The notes: generated from the letters alone by a model not told the origin. A stretch of 64,000 bases of DNA from JASSUD01 sp031963045 (GCA_031963045.1 JASSUK010000012.1:20512-84511), one strand, 5' to 3'; shown: positions 1-9,176, counted from the stretch's first letter. Made by a program: numbers and translations.

Positions 1-431
1 ACAAAGCCTTTTGCAAAAGCGGTGTCCGAGCGGGCTGCCGCCGCTTGAACGGTCTGATCTACCACTGTAAAAGGCGTATAAGCGGCATACTCTTTTTGCT
101 CGATAAGCAGAGCCAGAGCGCAGGTAAGCAGATTGGCAAGATGGGGAAGAGGGCGTTTATGGGCTAATAAGTCTAGTAGTGCATCTGCACAGCCTAAAGC
201 GCGCAGGGTGCGATAGGCAATATCCTGAATGGCTCCACGTACGCCGGGGTCGTTGCAAAGAGGATGGGTATTAAAAAACACTTTGAGCGCGGCAGGCAGA
301 GCCTGGCCTGTGCGTACTGCTTCAAGTACACAAGCAGCGCCTTCCAACGCGAAAGCTAGCGAAGTAGGAAGGAGGGGCTTTTGCGCATCTTGAGCGCGTT
401 TGTGGCGTGGTCGGGTGTGGGTGGCAGGCAT
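1..431 (-). CDS. rsmB: 16S rRNA m5C967 methyltransferase RsmB, N-terminal part
   Basis: Translating the minus strand from the ATG at 431 gives about 143 residues and runs off the left edge. The sequence begins MPATHTRPRHKRAQ and continues as the helical NusB-like RNA-binding domain that opens RsmB/Sun (segments SLAFALEGAACVLEAV and AIQDIAYRTLRALGCADALL). The C-terminal methyltransferase domain, which methylates C967 of 16S rRNA, lies outside the window. It is the last visible gene of a def-fmt-htpX-rsmB series, an order typical of Burkholderia. The assignment rests on this domain plus context, since the catalytic cysteines cannot be seen. Confidence 0.85.
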   Translation of the reverse strand, partial: MPATHTRPRHKRAQDAQKPLLPTSLAFALEGAACVLEAVRTGQALPAALKVFFNTHPLCNDPGVRGAIQDIAYRTLRALGCADALLDLLAHKRPLPHLANLLTCALALLIEQKEYAAYTPFTVVDQTVQAAAARSDTAFAKGF

Positions 432-435
432 CAGA

Positions 436-468
436 AATAAAAAAGCAGTGGCGCCCGGATAGGGCGCC
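436..468 (-). terminator. GC-rich hairpin with U-rich tail between htpX and rsmB
   Basis: On the minus strand GGCGCCC and GGGCGCC (462-468 and 450-456) can pair around a 5-base loop, followed after five bases by a T-rich run at 436-444. It stands only a few bases upstream of the rsmB start, so it could attenuate readthrough from htpX into rsmB. The gap between stem and U-run makes it an imperfect intrinsic terminator. Confidence 0.4.
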
Positions 469-607
469 CAACGAAAGAATAGGTGCAAACACCGGCTTTG
501 AAGAGGCAGCCACGCTCTTTGACTTAGAGCCTGTTTCAAGCCTTCAAAAAGGCAGTGATTGCTGCATTTAAGCGTGCAATGATACTTGGGAGGAATATAT
601 ATGCGCT

Positions 608-1489
608 TTAAATGCGTTGAGATTGCTCCTGGTGCGCCATATCTAAAAGGCGGTCAACACGCTCTTGTGTTGCAGGGTGGGTTGAAAAAAGTTGTGCCAA
701 AGAGGCGCCTGATAGCGGGTTCATAATCATCATTTGAGCGGTTTCAGGGTGAGCCTGTGCGGTAGCAAAGCCGCTGTTGTGGCGTGCACCATGAATATAC
801 CCCTCTATTTTTTGCAAGGCCATGGCTAATGCTTCTGGGTCACCCGAGATCAGCGCTCCACCACGGTCTGCTTCGAACTCGCGTGCACGTGAGATAGCCA
901 TTTGAATAAGGCCTGCGGCTACGGGCGCTAAAATAGCCACCGCCATACCCGCAAGAGGGTTGACAGGTCGCCCTTCTTCGTCGCGCCCTCCAAAAAACAC
1001 AGCAAAATTAGCCAATGCTGAAATAGCCCCAGCTAGCGTAGCGGAAATCGTTGAGATCAGAATATCACGGTGTTGAATATGGGTAAGCTCATGGGCCATT
1101 ACTCCTCGCAACTCACGCTCAGATAGCATGTGCAAGATACCGGTGGTAGCGGCTACTGCCGCATGCTCAGGATTTCTCCCCGTTGCAAAAGCATTGGGAG
1201 CCGCTTCATCAATCAGGTAGACGCGGGGCATGGGTAAGTTTGCACGCACGGCTAACTCTTGCACCATGGCATAAAAGCGCGGCGCACTTTGCGCATCAAC
1301 TTCTTTCGCCTGATACATACGCAATACCATTTTGTCGGAAAACCAGTAGGCGAAAAAATTCATCGCCATCGCAAACCCAAGCGCCAAGATCATACCTTGG
1401 CGCCCTCCGATCATGGACCCGATGACTAGAAATAAAGAGGTAATAGCAGCCATTAAGACCGCTGTTTTAAACCAGTTGAACATATTCAT
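608..1489 (-). CDS. htpX: Zinc metalloprotease HtpX
   Basis: Inner-membrane M48 zinc endopeptidase for quality control of membrane proteins. It has 293 residues, the usual family length. N-terminal hydrophobic segments lie at about 8-27 and 33-50, the zinc site HELTH at 133-137, a further hydrophobic pair at about 145-165 and 180-200, and the third zinc ligand in EFEAD near 204-208. The family usually starts at MFNW, so the third codon (ATG at 1483) may be the true start; it has GTGAGTGG about 7 bases upstream. It lies 92 bp downstream of fmt and is probably co-transcribed with def and fmt. Confidence 0.95.
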   Translation of the reverse strand: MNMFNWFKTAVLMAAITSLFLVIGSMIGGRQGMILALGFAMAMNFFAYWFSDKMVLRMYQAKEVDAQSAPRFYAMVQELAVRANLPMPRVYLIDEAAPNAFATGRNPEHAAVAATTGILHMLSERELRGVMAHELTHIQHRDILISTISATLAGAISALANFAVFFGGRDEEGRPVNPLAGMAVAILAPVAAGLIQMAISRAREFEADRGGALISGDPEALAMALQKIEGYIHGARHNSGFATAQAHPETAQMMIMNPLSGASLAQLFSTHPATQERVDRLLDMAHQEQSQRI

Positions 1490-1581
1490 CCACTCACATT
1501 AATTTTTAGAAATACCGATTAGAGCTTCTCTGAACAAGATACCAAACCAATAAAAATGTTTTGGGAATATGGGGCTGATTT

Positions 1582-2646
1582 CTACAAAGGCAAGACAAAG
1601 CGCTGTCCAACAGATAAAGAAAACCCTCCTAAAAATTCACGCACAGGTAATTTTTTCCCGCCTGGTTTTTGGCATACCGTAACACAGAGCACCCCTGTGC
1701 CACAGGCCACCCATATACCTTCTGAAGAAATTTTGAGTAAGGTGCCAGGCAAAGCTTCTGGTAAAGGTACTGATTCGCTTGATTGCTCAGGTAAAGCAAA
1801 AGCCTGCACCAATTTCAGCAGCGTACCTGGGCCTTCCAGCACAGTTTTGCACCCTGGGCTCGGGTCAAAGGCACGTATTTGACGCGCGAGTGCTTCGGCG
1901 GGGCGTTGCCAGTCTAAAAAAGCATCTTCAGGTTTTATTTTAGAAGCGTAGTTAATGCCCTCAGCGGGTTGTGGCACACCACTAAGCGCACCATCGCGCT
2001 CTAAAATATGTAAGGTCAATACAATTTGCGTAGCTGCGCAAGAAGCTAACTTATCATGCAAGCTAGCTGCATTATCTGTGGGGTCTATGGATACAGGAGT
2101 TCGCATGATCATAGGGCCGGTGTCTAACCCCGCTTCCATCTGCATGATCGTGATGCCGGTTTCTCTATCACCTGCTTCAATCGCGCGTTGTATAGGTGCC
2201 GCGCCTCGCCAGCGAGGTAATAAAGAGGCATGTAAATTAATGCATCCATAGCGTGGCATGTTTAAGACAGAAACAGGTAATAGTAGGCCGTAAGCGGCTA
2301 CTACCATCACATCACACGCATAGGCGCTTAATTGTTCAAGCGCATATTCCGCACTATCTTGAGAATCTGGCGAGCGTGCATTCTGATTGGGTGTAGCCAA
2401 AGCAGCAGAGCTAGATAAAGGGCGTAAAGAAACCGGTTGCAATACTTTTAAACCATGCTCTAGCGCAAAGCGCTTCACAGGGCTGGCAGTCAGCTTTAAA
2501 TGACGTCCTGCAGGTCTATCAGGCTGCGTAAGTACTAGCGGGATGGTAAAACCTGCCGCATGGATTGCTTCGAGCGCCGTGGCCGCAAAATCAGGAGTCC
2601 CCGCAAATGCAACACGCAGACTGGAGTCAGAGTGTGCGGTGTTCAT
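1582..2646 (-). CDS. fmt: Methionyl-tRNA formyltransferase
   Basis: Transfers a formyl group from 10-formyl-tetrahydrofolate to Met-tRNA(fMet) for translation initiation. The formyl-transfer core is clear: the N-terminal segment RVAFAGTPDFAATALEAI, the INLHASLLPRWRGAAPIQ block with catalytic Asn and His, and LDTGPM with the catalytic Asp; the C-terminal OB-like domain follows. At 354 residues it is about 30-40 longer than usual. The extra length is a Ser/Ala/Gln-rich insertion at roughly residues 78-107 in the N-terminal domain. The start overlaps the end of def by 4 bp, so the two are translationally coupled. Confidence 0.95.
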   Translation of the reverse strand: MNTAHSDSSLRVAFAGTPDFAATALEAIHAAGFTIPLVLTQPDRPAGRHLKLTASPVKRFALEHGLKVLQPVSLRPLSSSAALATPNQNARSPDSQDSAEYALEQLSAYACDVMVVAAYGLLLPVSVLNMPRYGCINLHASLLPRWRGAAPIQRAIEAGDRETGITIMQMEAGLDTGPMIMRTPVSIDPTDNAASLHDKLASCAATQIVLTLHILERDGALSGVPQPAEGINYASKIKPEDAFLDWQRPAEALARQIRAFDPSPGCKTVLEGPGTLLKLVQAFALPEQSSESVPLPEALPGTLLKISSEGIWVACGTGVLCVTVCQKPGGKKLPVREFLGGFSLSVGQRFVLPL

Positions 2647-3176
2647 GCATCTAATTCCATATGGCGATCCTTGGCTTGCTCAGAGGCATGTTTACGGACT
2701 TTAGTTTTGATTCGAGTTCGTTTTAACGGCGATAAATATTCAATAAACACCTTACCCTGCAAATGATCCAGCTCATGTTGAATGCACACCGCTAATAAAC
2801 CACTTGCTTTAAGCTCAAAAGACTCCCCTTCTAAGTTAAGCGCGCGTACGGTTACTTCTTCCGCTCGTTCTACTTTGTCATAAATCTCAGGCACCGATAA
2901 ACAACCCTCTTCACTAAAACGTTTTTGATCACTAGACCACACAATTTCAGGGTTGATGAGTACGTGTAGCGTATCGCGGGTTTCTGAAACATCAATAACC
3001 ACCAGGCGCTCATGGACATTGACTTGTGTAGCAGCTAGCCCTACACCAGGCGCGTCATACATAGTTTCTGCCATATCCATTGCAAGTTGACGAATACGCG
3101 CATCGATAGCAAGTACGGGCTTGGCAACCTTATGCAGCCGTGGATCGGGGTAGGTGAGAATTGGTAATAAGGCCAT
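2643..3176 (-). CDS. def: Peptide deformylase
   Basis: Removes the N-formyl group from nascent proteins, acting after Fmt in the same pathway. All three family motifs are present in order: GVGLAATQ, EGCLSVP (metal-binding Cys) and HELDH (two metal His and the catalytic Glu). It has 177 residues with a short Lys/Arg-rich tail. First gene of the def-fmt-htpX-rsmB series and divergent from dprA; the 216-bp spacer must hold both promoters. Confidence 0.97.
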   Translation of the reverse strand: MALLPILTYPDPRLHKVAKPVLAIDARIRQLAMDMAETMYDAPGVGLAATQVNVHERLVVIDVSETRDTLHVLINPEIVWSSDQKRFSEEGCLSVPEIYDKVERAEEVTVRALNLEGESFELKASGLLAVCIQHELDHLQGKVFIEYLSPLKRTRIKTKVRKHASEQAKDRHMELDA

Positions 3177-3392
3177 AAAATAATATCCATTCAGTTCTAA
3201 AGGGCGTGACTATAACGAATGGCTAGCTTGTTATAAAAACAGGTTTGGGCACAATGGCAAGAAAGCTTCTTTTTAACTAGGGCGACTACGCAAAAGTGTT
3301 GTGGTCTGCAACGCATCTTTGGGTAGCGCTATTTAAATAAAAGAATCATTTTTCTTTCATCATAATCTATCTCTATGCAAGTGCGAATCTAG

Positions 3393-4679
3393 ATGCAAAC
3401 ACTTCCCTTGAGTGCGCGTGAAATTACAGCTTGGGTACGCTTAACAAGCATACAAGGGCTAGGGTTTGCGAGAGTGCGTGATTTACTGACTGCCTTTGGA
3501 CTGCCCGAGGTGATTTTTGAAACGCCCAGAGCAGCGCTAGCGGATGTGGTGGGGGATAAGCTGGCCCGTTGCCTTTTGCACTCTAGTGCAGAGGAGCAAG
3601 AGAGGCAAAAAACGCAGGTTCGTGCAATCCTTCACTGGATTTCATTGCCCGCGCATCATTGGGTGACGCTCAGTGATCCTGCCTACCCTCCCTCTTTATA
3701 TAGCTTGGCCGATCCGCCTGCTGCAATATATGTAGAAGGTAATTTAACTTTTTTACATACACCTGCCGTAGCCATTGTCGGTAGCCGACATGCAACGGCA
3801 CAAGGCTTGGCCCATGCAGAGCAATTTGGGCATGCTTTGTCTTCTAGCGGGGTGAGTGTAATTTCAGGCTTAGCATTAGGGATTGATGGTGCTGCGCATT
3901 GCGGGGCGTTGTCGTGCATGGTGCAGTCCGGCGAAAAGCACTCTAATGAAGATAATGGGCGAATGCAAGCGCCGTGGGGCAGCACGGTTGCCGTAATGGG
4001 TACTGGTATCGACCAGATATACCCCACACGCCACCAAGCACTTGCACAGCGCATTGGTATACATGGAGCCTTAATTTCTGAATACCCTTTAGGTACACCA
4101 GCTCGTGCGCACAATTTCCCCAGGCGTAATCGGCTTATAGCTGCGCTTAGTCAGGCTGTGTTAGTGGTAGAGGCGGCTACACAATCCGGCTCACTGATTA
4201 CTGCTAGGCTTGCTGCTGAACTAGGGCGAGACGTGTTAGCTATGCCTGGCTCCATACATTCGCCTGTCTCTAAAGGCTGCCACCGGTTGATTAAAGAAGG
4301 GGCAAAGTTAGTCGAGACGATTGACGATATTATGGAAGAATTAAAGATTACTTCGGTCGCATACGAAGTAGACGCACGTGAGCAATACGCAAATACCTCA
4401 GCAGAGCTCCTTACTAAAGTGAAGACATCTCCTCCTGCAACAAAGAGTGCGGAGCAGGGCAAATCATTACGGTTGCAAAGCAAACAAAGCAAGCTTGCAT
4501 CCTTAGACGCTCCTTCACGTTCTATATTAGAGGCATTGGGATATGACCCTGCTGCGCTAGACTTACTTGCAGAACGAACCCATTTATCGAGCGCTGCGCT
4601 GCAAGCCACATTATTGCAATTAGAACTCCAAGGATGGGTGCATACCTTGCCTGATGGCCGTGTGAGTAGAAGTGTTTGA
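3393..4679 (+). CDS. dprA: DNA-processing protein DprA
   Basis: Loads RecA on incoming single-stranded DNA during natural transformation. The Rossmann-like core shows GSRHATAQG, SGLALGIDGAAH, GTGIDQIYPTRH and NFPRRNRLIAALSQ, followed by the QSGSLITA region. A winged-helix C-terminal domain (about residues 370-425) follows a variable linker. A stretch of about 20 residues (ESGEKHSNEDNGR region, near 178-197) is inserted between the DGAAH motif and the TVAVMGTG strand, where most relatives have a short loop. Sited next to def/fmt as in Burkholderia. At 428 residues it is slightly longer than usual because of the insert and linker. Appears intact. Confidence 0.95.
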   Translation: MQTLPLSAREITAWVRLTSIQGLGFARVRDLLTAFGLPEVIFETPRAALADVVGDKLARCLLHSSAEEQERQKTQVRAILHWISLPAHHWVTLSDPAYPPSLYSLADPPAAIYVEGNLTFLHTPAVAIVGSRHATAQGLAHAEQFGHALSSSGVSVISGLALGIDGAAHCGALSCMVQSGEKHSNEDNGRMQAPWGSTVAVMGTGIDQIYPTRHQALAQRIGIHGALISEYPLGTPARAHNFPRRNRLIAALSQAVLVVEAATQSGSLITARLAAELGRDVLAMPGSIHSPVSKGCHRLIKEGAKLVETIDDIMEELKITSVAYEVDAREQYANTSAELLTKVKTSPPATKSAEQGKSLRLQSKQSKLASLDAPSRSILEALGYDPAALDLLAERTHLSSAALQATLLQLELQGWVHTLPDGRVSRSV

Positions 4680-4715
4680 GGTAAGCACGACACCAGCCTT
4701 GTACTTTTGCAGCAG

Positions 4716-4752
4716 GCGCATGTTGGGGTTAAGCACGAACCCCAACATGCGC
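4716..4752. repeat. Family A REP hairpin, single
   Basis: A perfect 15-bp inverted repeat (GCGCATGTTGGGGTT / AACCCCAACATGCGC) around a 7-base loop. The following bases (ACCACCGACTTGTAATC) match the interior of the full family A element, so this is a rearranged or truncated copy. Its position just after dprA would also let it stop transcription. Confidence 0.8.
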
Positions 4753-4873
4753 ACCACCGACTTGTAATCTTTGCTTTTAGAGCATTTTTAAACGGGTCTT
4801 CAAGAGGCAATGGTGCGGTATTGAAGCGCCTTGCTCACTCCAACCTACCTTTCATTTTTTTCTATAAATCAAG

Positions 4874-5263
4874 ATGCCTGCACTTATTCCAGAAACACAG
4901 AGCCATGAGATTGCTAAACGTTTGAACGACCCAGAGGTGCTTTGTGTGGTGTGTTTATGTGCTGCTTGGTGTTCAGCCTGCACACGCTATCGTGCCATTT
5001 TTGATGCGCTGGCTGATGCACACCCAAACGCATGCTTTGTTTGGCTAGATGTCGAAGTGCATGCGGATGCACTTGAAGAGTTGGACATTGACAATTTTCC
5101 GACCCTATTGCTAGAAGACACAAAAGGCCCCCGTTTTTTTGGCCCAGTCTTGCCTTATTCGCTAGTAGTGGAGCAGCTTCTTTTGCATGGGAGAGATTTG
5201 CCTTATTTAAGTGACACATTCTCACTACGTGAAAAACTATGCGTGCAAACCTTGCGTATTTAA
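4874..5263 (+). CDS. Thioredoxin-fold protein
   Basis: A 129-residue protein with a thioredoxin-like fold. A CSAC motif follows VVCLCAAWCSAC at about residues 34-37 in place of the CGPC of thioredoxin, then the FVWLDVE strand and an NFPTLLL cis-proline segment near 75-81. There is no signal peptide, so it is probably a cytoplasmic thiol oxidoreductase or reductase-like protein. The altered dipeptide between the cysteines implies a redox potential unlike that of TrxA. It lies about 200 bp after dprA, beyond a REP hairpin. The substrate cannot be guessed from sequence. Confidence 0.85.
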   Translation: MPALIPETQSHEIAKRLNDPEVLCVVCLCAAWCSACTRYRAIFDALADAHPNACFVWLDVEVHADALEELDIDNFPTLLLEDTKGPRFFGPVLPYSLVVEQLLLHGRDLPYLSDTFSLREKLCVQTLRI

Positions 5264-5393
5264 ATTATTTTTCTTAACCCCACTCCAAAATTGGCCTATT
5301 CAAAAGTAGTAGAAAAATTTGGCACAATTTTCATAAGGAAAAAGAAGTTATGCCGTGAAGAAATTGCGCTACATTGAAGAGGAAATGCATTGT

Positions 5394-5978
5394 ATGACCC
5401 ATATCATCGAATTTAATACTGCGCGACTGCGCTTACGGCAGTGGCAAGAATCTGATAGGGAAGCTTTTGCCATGCTAAATGCTAATCCACAAGTCATGGC
5501 TTTTTTCGAAAATCTTCTAGACCGTTCAACCAGTGACGCTATTTTTGATGAACTGCGTTTGCAAATTGCTCAGCGTGGTTGGGGTTTATGGGCCGTGGAA
5601 GTGCTGCAAAATAAAATACCTCAAGATGAAGTACTACACGAAAATGAATTTATTGGATTTGTTGGTCTTTGTATACCGTCACCTGATTTACCTTGCTCGC
5701 CTTGCGTGGAAATTAGTTGGCGGCTACTGCCTAATTATTGGGGCAAAGGCTATGCCACAGAAGCTGCTCGAGCTGTGCTGCGAGTTGCTTTTGAAACGGT
5801 ACGCTTGCCTGAGGTTATCTCTTTTACATCACTTCCTAATCTCCGTTCTAAAGCGGTTATGGAGCGCATCGGTATGGTTCAAGACGGGGGATTTGAACAC
5901 CCTCAGTTACCACCCGGCCATCCACTAAGCTTGCATGTGCTATATCGAATATCTTATGAGCAGTGGCTCAATCAGTGA
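5394..5978 (+). CDS. GNAT-family N-acetyltransferase (RimJ/RimL type)
   Basis: Acetyl-CoA-dependent transferase of the RimJ/RimL-like GNAT group. The opening MTHIIEFNTARLRLRQW is the usual start of this group. The acetyl-CoA site is recognisable in the WGKGYATEAARAVL segment (Q/RxxGxG/A variant), followed by FTSLPNLRSKAVMERIGM, in which conserved Asn and Ser precede the last helix. I chose the ATG at 5394, with GAGG about 11 bases upstream, over in-frame candidates at 5355 (GTG) and 5385 (ATG). The substrate, a protein N-terminus or a small molecule, is unknown. Appears intact and monocistronic. Confidence 0.88.
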   Translation: MTHIIEFNTARLRLRQWQESDREAFAMLNANPQVMAFFENLLDRSTSDAIFDELRLQIAQRGWGLWAVEVLQNKIPQDEVLHENEFIGFVGLCIPSPDLPCSPCVEISWRLLPNYWGKGYATEAARAVLRVAFETVRLPEVISFTSLPNLRSKAVMERIGMVQDGGFEHPQLPPGHPLSLHVLYRISYEQWLNQ

Positions 5979-6227
5979 GAAATAGAGTAAGAGATGGGGC
6001 GTAGTCGATAATACATTGCGTTTTATTGCGCATTTTTTCTTACCCATTCACATTCCCCTTACGCAGATTTATACCTTTTTTCTTACTTAGGAGAAATGAA
6101 AGTCTGGATAGCAAGATACTCCATTCATAAGGGCCAATCAGAAATATCTCTTTCTAAGCCCGAGGATGCGTCTTATAGGTAGCTCGGAGATGCGGCAGGA
6201 TAAGGGTGAAGCAGTAAGGGGAATATG

Positions 6228-6941
6228 ATGTATCCGAGTGTACAGAGATCCAATGCAGTAAAAAGATATGGAATGTCGCATACTTCAACAGAAAGTCCGG
6301 CGGGGCAAGAATATCAAAAAACACGGTCTGCTGTATCCATAAATAAACAAAATAACAATATATTAGCGCTACCTGTAAGGGTATCATCTAATAATAGAAT
6401 GTCCACAAATAGAATAGTTAATAATAAAAATGCATTGGGTCAAGCTAAATTATACGGTGTGGAAGCGGAGAAAAAAACATGTGATTCTCCTGAGCTATCG
6501 CCTGTCTTTCAAGAAATATATGGCCAAATTGACTATCTGTATGATGCATTATATGACAGTAATGCGCAGAATTTAAATGAAAATTCTAATGGGTCTAATA
6601 AGAAAGTGGATTCATTAACTAAGTCGGGCTATAGAAAAAAAACTTTGCTAAAATTATCGCCTGAAGAATGTAAAGGGGCATTAAGTAAAAATACTACAGA
6701 GTCAAAAGATAAAAAATCTTTTAAAGATATAATTAAAGAATTTCCTAGTCCGCCTTGTATATCTTCTTCGTATGAAAAAAGAAGCGATTATGATTCTATT
6801 TTAGATATAATTAATCTTTATGAAGATAAAGATGGTGTTGAGTGGTTTTTGGCTAAAGAATGTGAGGATGATTTAGGAAAAAATAAAAGGGTACTAGCAA
6901 AATTGATTGATGAGTATTTATTGAAGTATGGGCGTGCTTAA
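6228..6941 (+). CDS. AT-rich hypothetical protein, possible secreted effector
   Basis: Not recognised. It encodes a hydrophilic protein of 237 residues rich in Asn, Ser and Lys with no membrane segment or signal peptide. The first 60 residues look disordered; the last 80 contain acidic/Lys helices (SYEKRSDYDSILDIINLY). Codon use is strongly AT-biased compared with flanking genes. Of two adjacent ATGs (6225, 6228), the second is better spaced from AAGGGG at 6216-6221. The N-terminus carries SPAGQEY, resembling SYPGQEYP in the gene at 10954. The Ser/Thr/Asn-rich start would fit a type III or similar secretion substrate, but this is inference only. Confidence 0.7.
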   Translation: MYPSVQRSNAVKRYGMSHTSTESPAGQEYQKTRSAVSINKQNNNILALPVRVSSNNRMSTNRIVNNKNALGQAKLYGVEAEKKTCDSPELSPVFQEIYGQIDYLYDALYDSNAQNLNENSNGSNKKVDSLTKSGYRKKTLLKLSPEECKGALSKNTTESKDKKSFKDIIKEFPSPPCISSSYEKRSDYDSILDIINLYEDKDGVEWFLAKECEDDLGKNKRVLAKLIDEYLLKYGRA

Positions 6942-7091
6942 AGTGAAAAAAGCAAATTGAACATTTTTCTATAAATATAACTACCTATGCTTTTAAAGAT
7001 GGTATCTACCGTAACCATTGCAAAAATAAGATACGAGATGGAGGGGAGGGGCAATATCCTCCAATCCTATTTTCCATATTGCATATATTTT

Positions 7092-7116
7092 GCCTGGCTA
7101 TTGCCGGGCTTTTTTT
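7092..7116 (+). terminator. Rho-independent terminator
   Basis: GCCTGGC and GCCGGGC form a 7-bp stem (one G-T pair) around TATT, followed directly by seven T. It sits 150 bp after the 6228-6941 gene and before the next unknown gene, separating them into two transcription units. Confidence 0.8.
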
Positions 7117-7261
7117 CGTAAATCTATACTGTATTTCGCATATTAAAAAAATATAATGAAAAATTGTATAAATATGTGAGGACGAAAAAGAATATTATTT
7201 CGCTGTGTTAAGTGGTAATAAAATATGATTTTTTAGTTAAACATCATATAGGAAATATGCT

Positions 7262-7693
7262 ATGAATAAGTTTACTCCTATGAAACCCCCGGTTCAAAAT
7301 ATATCGTGGAATATAGATTCATCATATTTTGTTGTGCCAGATTTGGTTGTGAATAAAAGAAGTAAATTTGGAGCAGAATTATTTGGAAAGTTTGTCAAAA
7401 AAATACGGCCTAATAAATATAATGATATTGAATGTATTGTTGACGCTGAAAATCAAAAAAATGGCTATGATTATGTAGGTGCGCAGCATAGTAACATGGG
7501 CGCTATTTTTTCAGGGCCGACCATTCATCCAGTCCAAGAGATTGCTGAAGATGAACTTGCAAAAAATAAAGAAATAGTAAAATTCAAAAATCAGGCTGAA
7601 CATAGTACAGAATCTATAAATATAGATAATATATCTACAGAAAAAGATTTTTTTGCACCGGAAGATCCAAGATTTATGAGGGCTACTTTTTAA
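7262..7693 (+). CDS. AT-rich hypothetical protein
   Basis: Not recognised. A 143-residue hydrophilic protein with no signal peptide or membrane segment. It has AGGA 8 bases before the ATG and its own upstream terminator. Base use is as AT-rich as the preceding unknown gene. Visible features are an aromatic stretch (SSYFVVPDLVV, about 21-31), a basic patch (KFVKKIRPNKY) and an acidic, Asn/Ile-rich C-terminal third. It faces cca tail to tail at a distance of about 50 bp. It may belong with the 6228-6941 gene to one inserted block. Confidence 0.6.
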   Translation: MNKFTPMKPPVQNISWNIDSSYFVVPDLVVNKRSKFGAELFGKFVKKIRPNKYNDIECIVDAENQKNGYDYVGAQHSNMGAIFSGPTIHPVQEIAEDELAKNKEIVKFKNQAEHSTESINIDNISTEKDFFAPEDPRFMRATF

Positions 7694-7741
7694 TATGTAT
7701 ATGGTAATTATCAATACATATTGATATGCCTAGTAATTTTT

Positions 7742-9010
7742 TTAATACATGCAGGAAGGTATTTGCAATGCGCACTGTACTGCTTTCACTCGCGCAGCAT
7801 GTATCGCCTGCTTAATTTTTTCAGGTTGTTTGGGGTAGTCTGCAGCAATCTCTCCTGCATCTACCTCGCGGGCAGCACACAGGGCTTTAGGTAAAAGTGG
7901 CGTGGAAAGCGTAGGGTAATGGGTGGAGAGAGTAGGCATCAGGTGGCTTGCTAGGGTATGGCAAGCTGCCTGATGCGCTTCGCATACTTGCAATGCTCCA
8001 TATACATACTCAGGTCTACGAAAGGCATCGCAGCGCTCAAGGAGAGCCACGATATCATCGGCTTGAAGGGTTGGGTCTTGCCGGAGTGTTCGCCTCAGTT
8101 CGATCCCTTCGCGATGCACAAGCAATGCAAGATCACGGCATGTATTAGGAACTTTAAGTCGTTTGCATAGCGAGAGGAAAGGCGCTGTATTGGCTTGCGC
8201 AGTCACTACTATGGCAAAGCGCACACTGAGTGCATAGTTTTGTTGCGCTGCGTAATGTAGTGCCAGTAGAGGAGGGGTTAGCGCTTCAGAGGTATCTTGC
8301 GTGCCAGAAAAAAGCCCATTGAGTTCAGGCATCAAACGATCGAGTGCTCCGCAAGCATGTAGCGTGATGAATAGCCGTTCTGGCGCCGTGCTCATCAATC
8401 CGGAAGCTATTTCTTGCCAAACTCGCTCGGCTACCAGTGCATCTACTTCTCCAGCCTGCACCATCTCACGCATAAGGCCCAGTGTCTCTGGCGCCAGATG
8501 AAAGTCAGGAAAACGCGCAGCAAAGCGCGCGACGCGCAGAATACGTACTGGGTCTTCTGCAAATGCCTGGCTCACATGCCGAAGCACCCCCATTTGTATA
8601 TCTGCTAAACCACCAAAAGGATCTATTACGTTGCTGCGGTGAATAGCCGGCGCGGAGATAGATGCATTCTCTAAGCTTTTTTTTACGGCTTCGATATTAG
8701 GATGGACTGGGCAAGCCATCGCATTCATAGTGAGATCGCGTCGAATTAAATCTTGCTCTAACGTGACATCTGGCGCGTAATAAAAATTAAAACCATGGTA
8801 GCCACGTGCTGTTTTGCGCTCGGTGCGTGCGAGTGCATATTCTTCTTTAGTAATAGGGTGCAAAAAGACAGGAAAGTCTTTCCCAACCGGCTGAAATCCT
8901 AAAGAGATAAGCTGCGCAGGAGTGGCGCCTACCACCACATAGTCGTGGTCTTGCACTTTTTTTCCGAGCAGCGTGTCGCGCACGGCTCCGCCAACGACAT
9001 AAATTTGCAT
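7742..9010 (-). CDS. cca: CCA-adding tRNA nucleotidyltransferase
   Basis: Adds or repairs the 3'-CCA of tRNAs. The class II nucleotidyltransferase head is canonical: GGAVRDTLLG, then DHDYVVVG with the two catalytic Asp, then RRDLTMNAMA and DPFGGLADI, and RILRVARFAARF in the neck. I placed the start at MQIYVVGG (ATG at 9010), giving 422 residues, because longer readings translate through a repeat. The C-terminal domain aligns in outline with the HD phosphohydrolase part of long Burkholderia Cca, but where THDLGK is expected the sequence reads VVTAQAN. The CCA-adding core looks intact, while the HD activity is probably lost. Confidence 0.95.
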   Translation of the reverse strand: MQIYVVGGAVRDTLLGKKVQDHDYVVVGATPAQLISLGFQPVGKDFPVFLHPITKEEYALARTERKTARGYHGFNFYYAPDVTLEQDLIRRDLTMNAMACPVHPNIEAVKKSLENASISAPAIHRSNVIDPFGGLADIQMGVLRHVSQAFAEDPVRILRVARFAARFPDFHLAPETLGLMREMVQAGEVDALVAERVWQEIASGLMSTAPERLFITLHACGALDRLMPELNGLFSGTQDTSEALTPPLLALHYAAQQNYALSVRFAIVVTAQANTAPFLSLCKRLKVPNTCRDLALLVHREGIELRRTLRQDPTLQADDIVALLERCDAFRRPEYVYGALQVCEAHQAACHTLASHLMPTLSTHYPTLSTPLLPKALCAAREVDAGEIAADYPKQPEKIKQAIHAARVKAVQCALQIPSCMY

Positions 9011-9031
9011 AGTATTCGCTTTTTCAGTGTT

Positions 9032-9176
9032 AGGGCGTGTTCTCAATTGCCCCAAAGGGTTCATATTTGGGGGAGCAGGAGCACAGGGACCGGAACTGTA
9101 CTTTTTGTACAGTGAGGATCCCGAGCACCGCACGACCTCAAAGATGGGCCCTTTGTGGCAATTGAGGACATGCCCT
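9032..9176. repeat. Family B palindromic repeat, long copy
   Basis: The ends AGGGCGTGTTCTCAATTG and CAATTGAGGACATGCCCT are inverted. The interior of about 90 bp contains GTAC-TTTTT-GTAC and is shared by no other copy seen here. It lies directly upstream of the cca start codon, which suggests that cca expression depends on sequence inside or beyond the repeat. Confidence 0.8.

Noticed and set aside
322..513. 63-codon open frame on the minus strand beginning beyond the rsmB start
   Set aside because: It overlaps rsmB in another frame and gives a low-complexity product; the RsmB reading explains this DNA.
1556..1882. 108-codon plus-strand frame opposite fmt
   Set aside because: Antisense to the well-conserved C-terminal domain of Fmt, with no ribosome site and no recognisable product.
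4151..4810. 219-codon minus-strand frame opposite dprA
   Set aside because: A cysteine-rich artefact of reading the dprA complement; it also runs through a REP hairpin.
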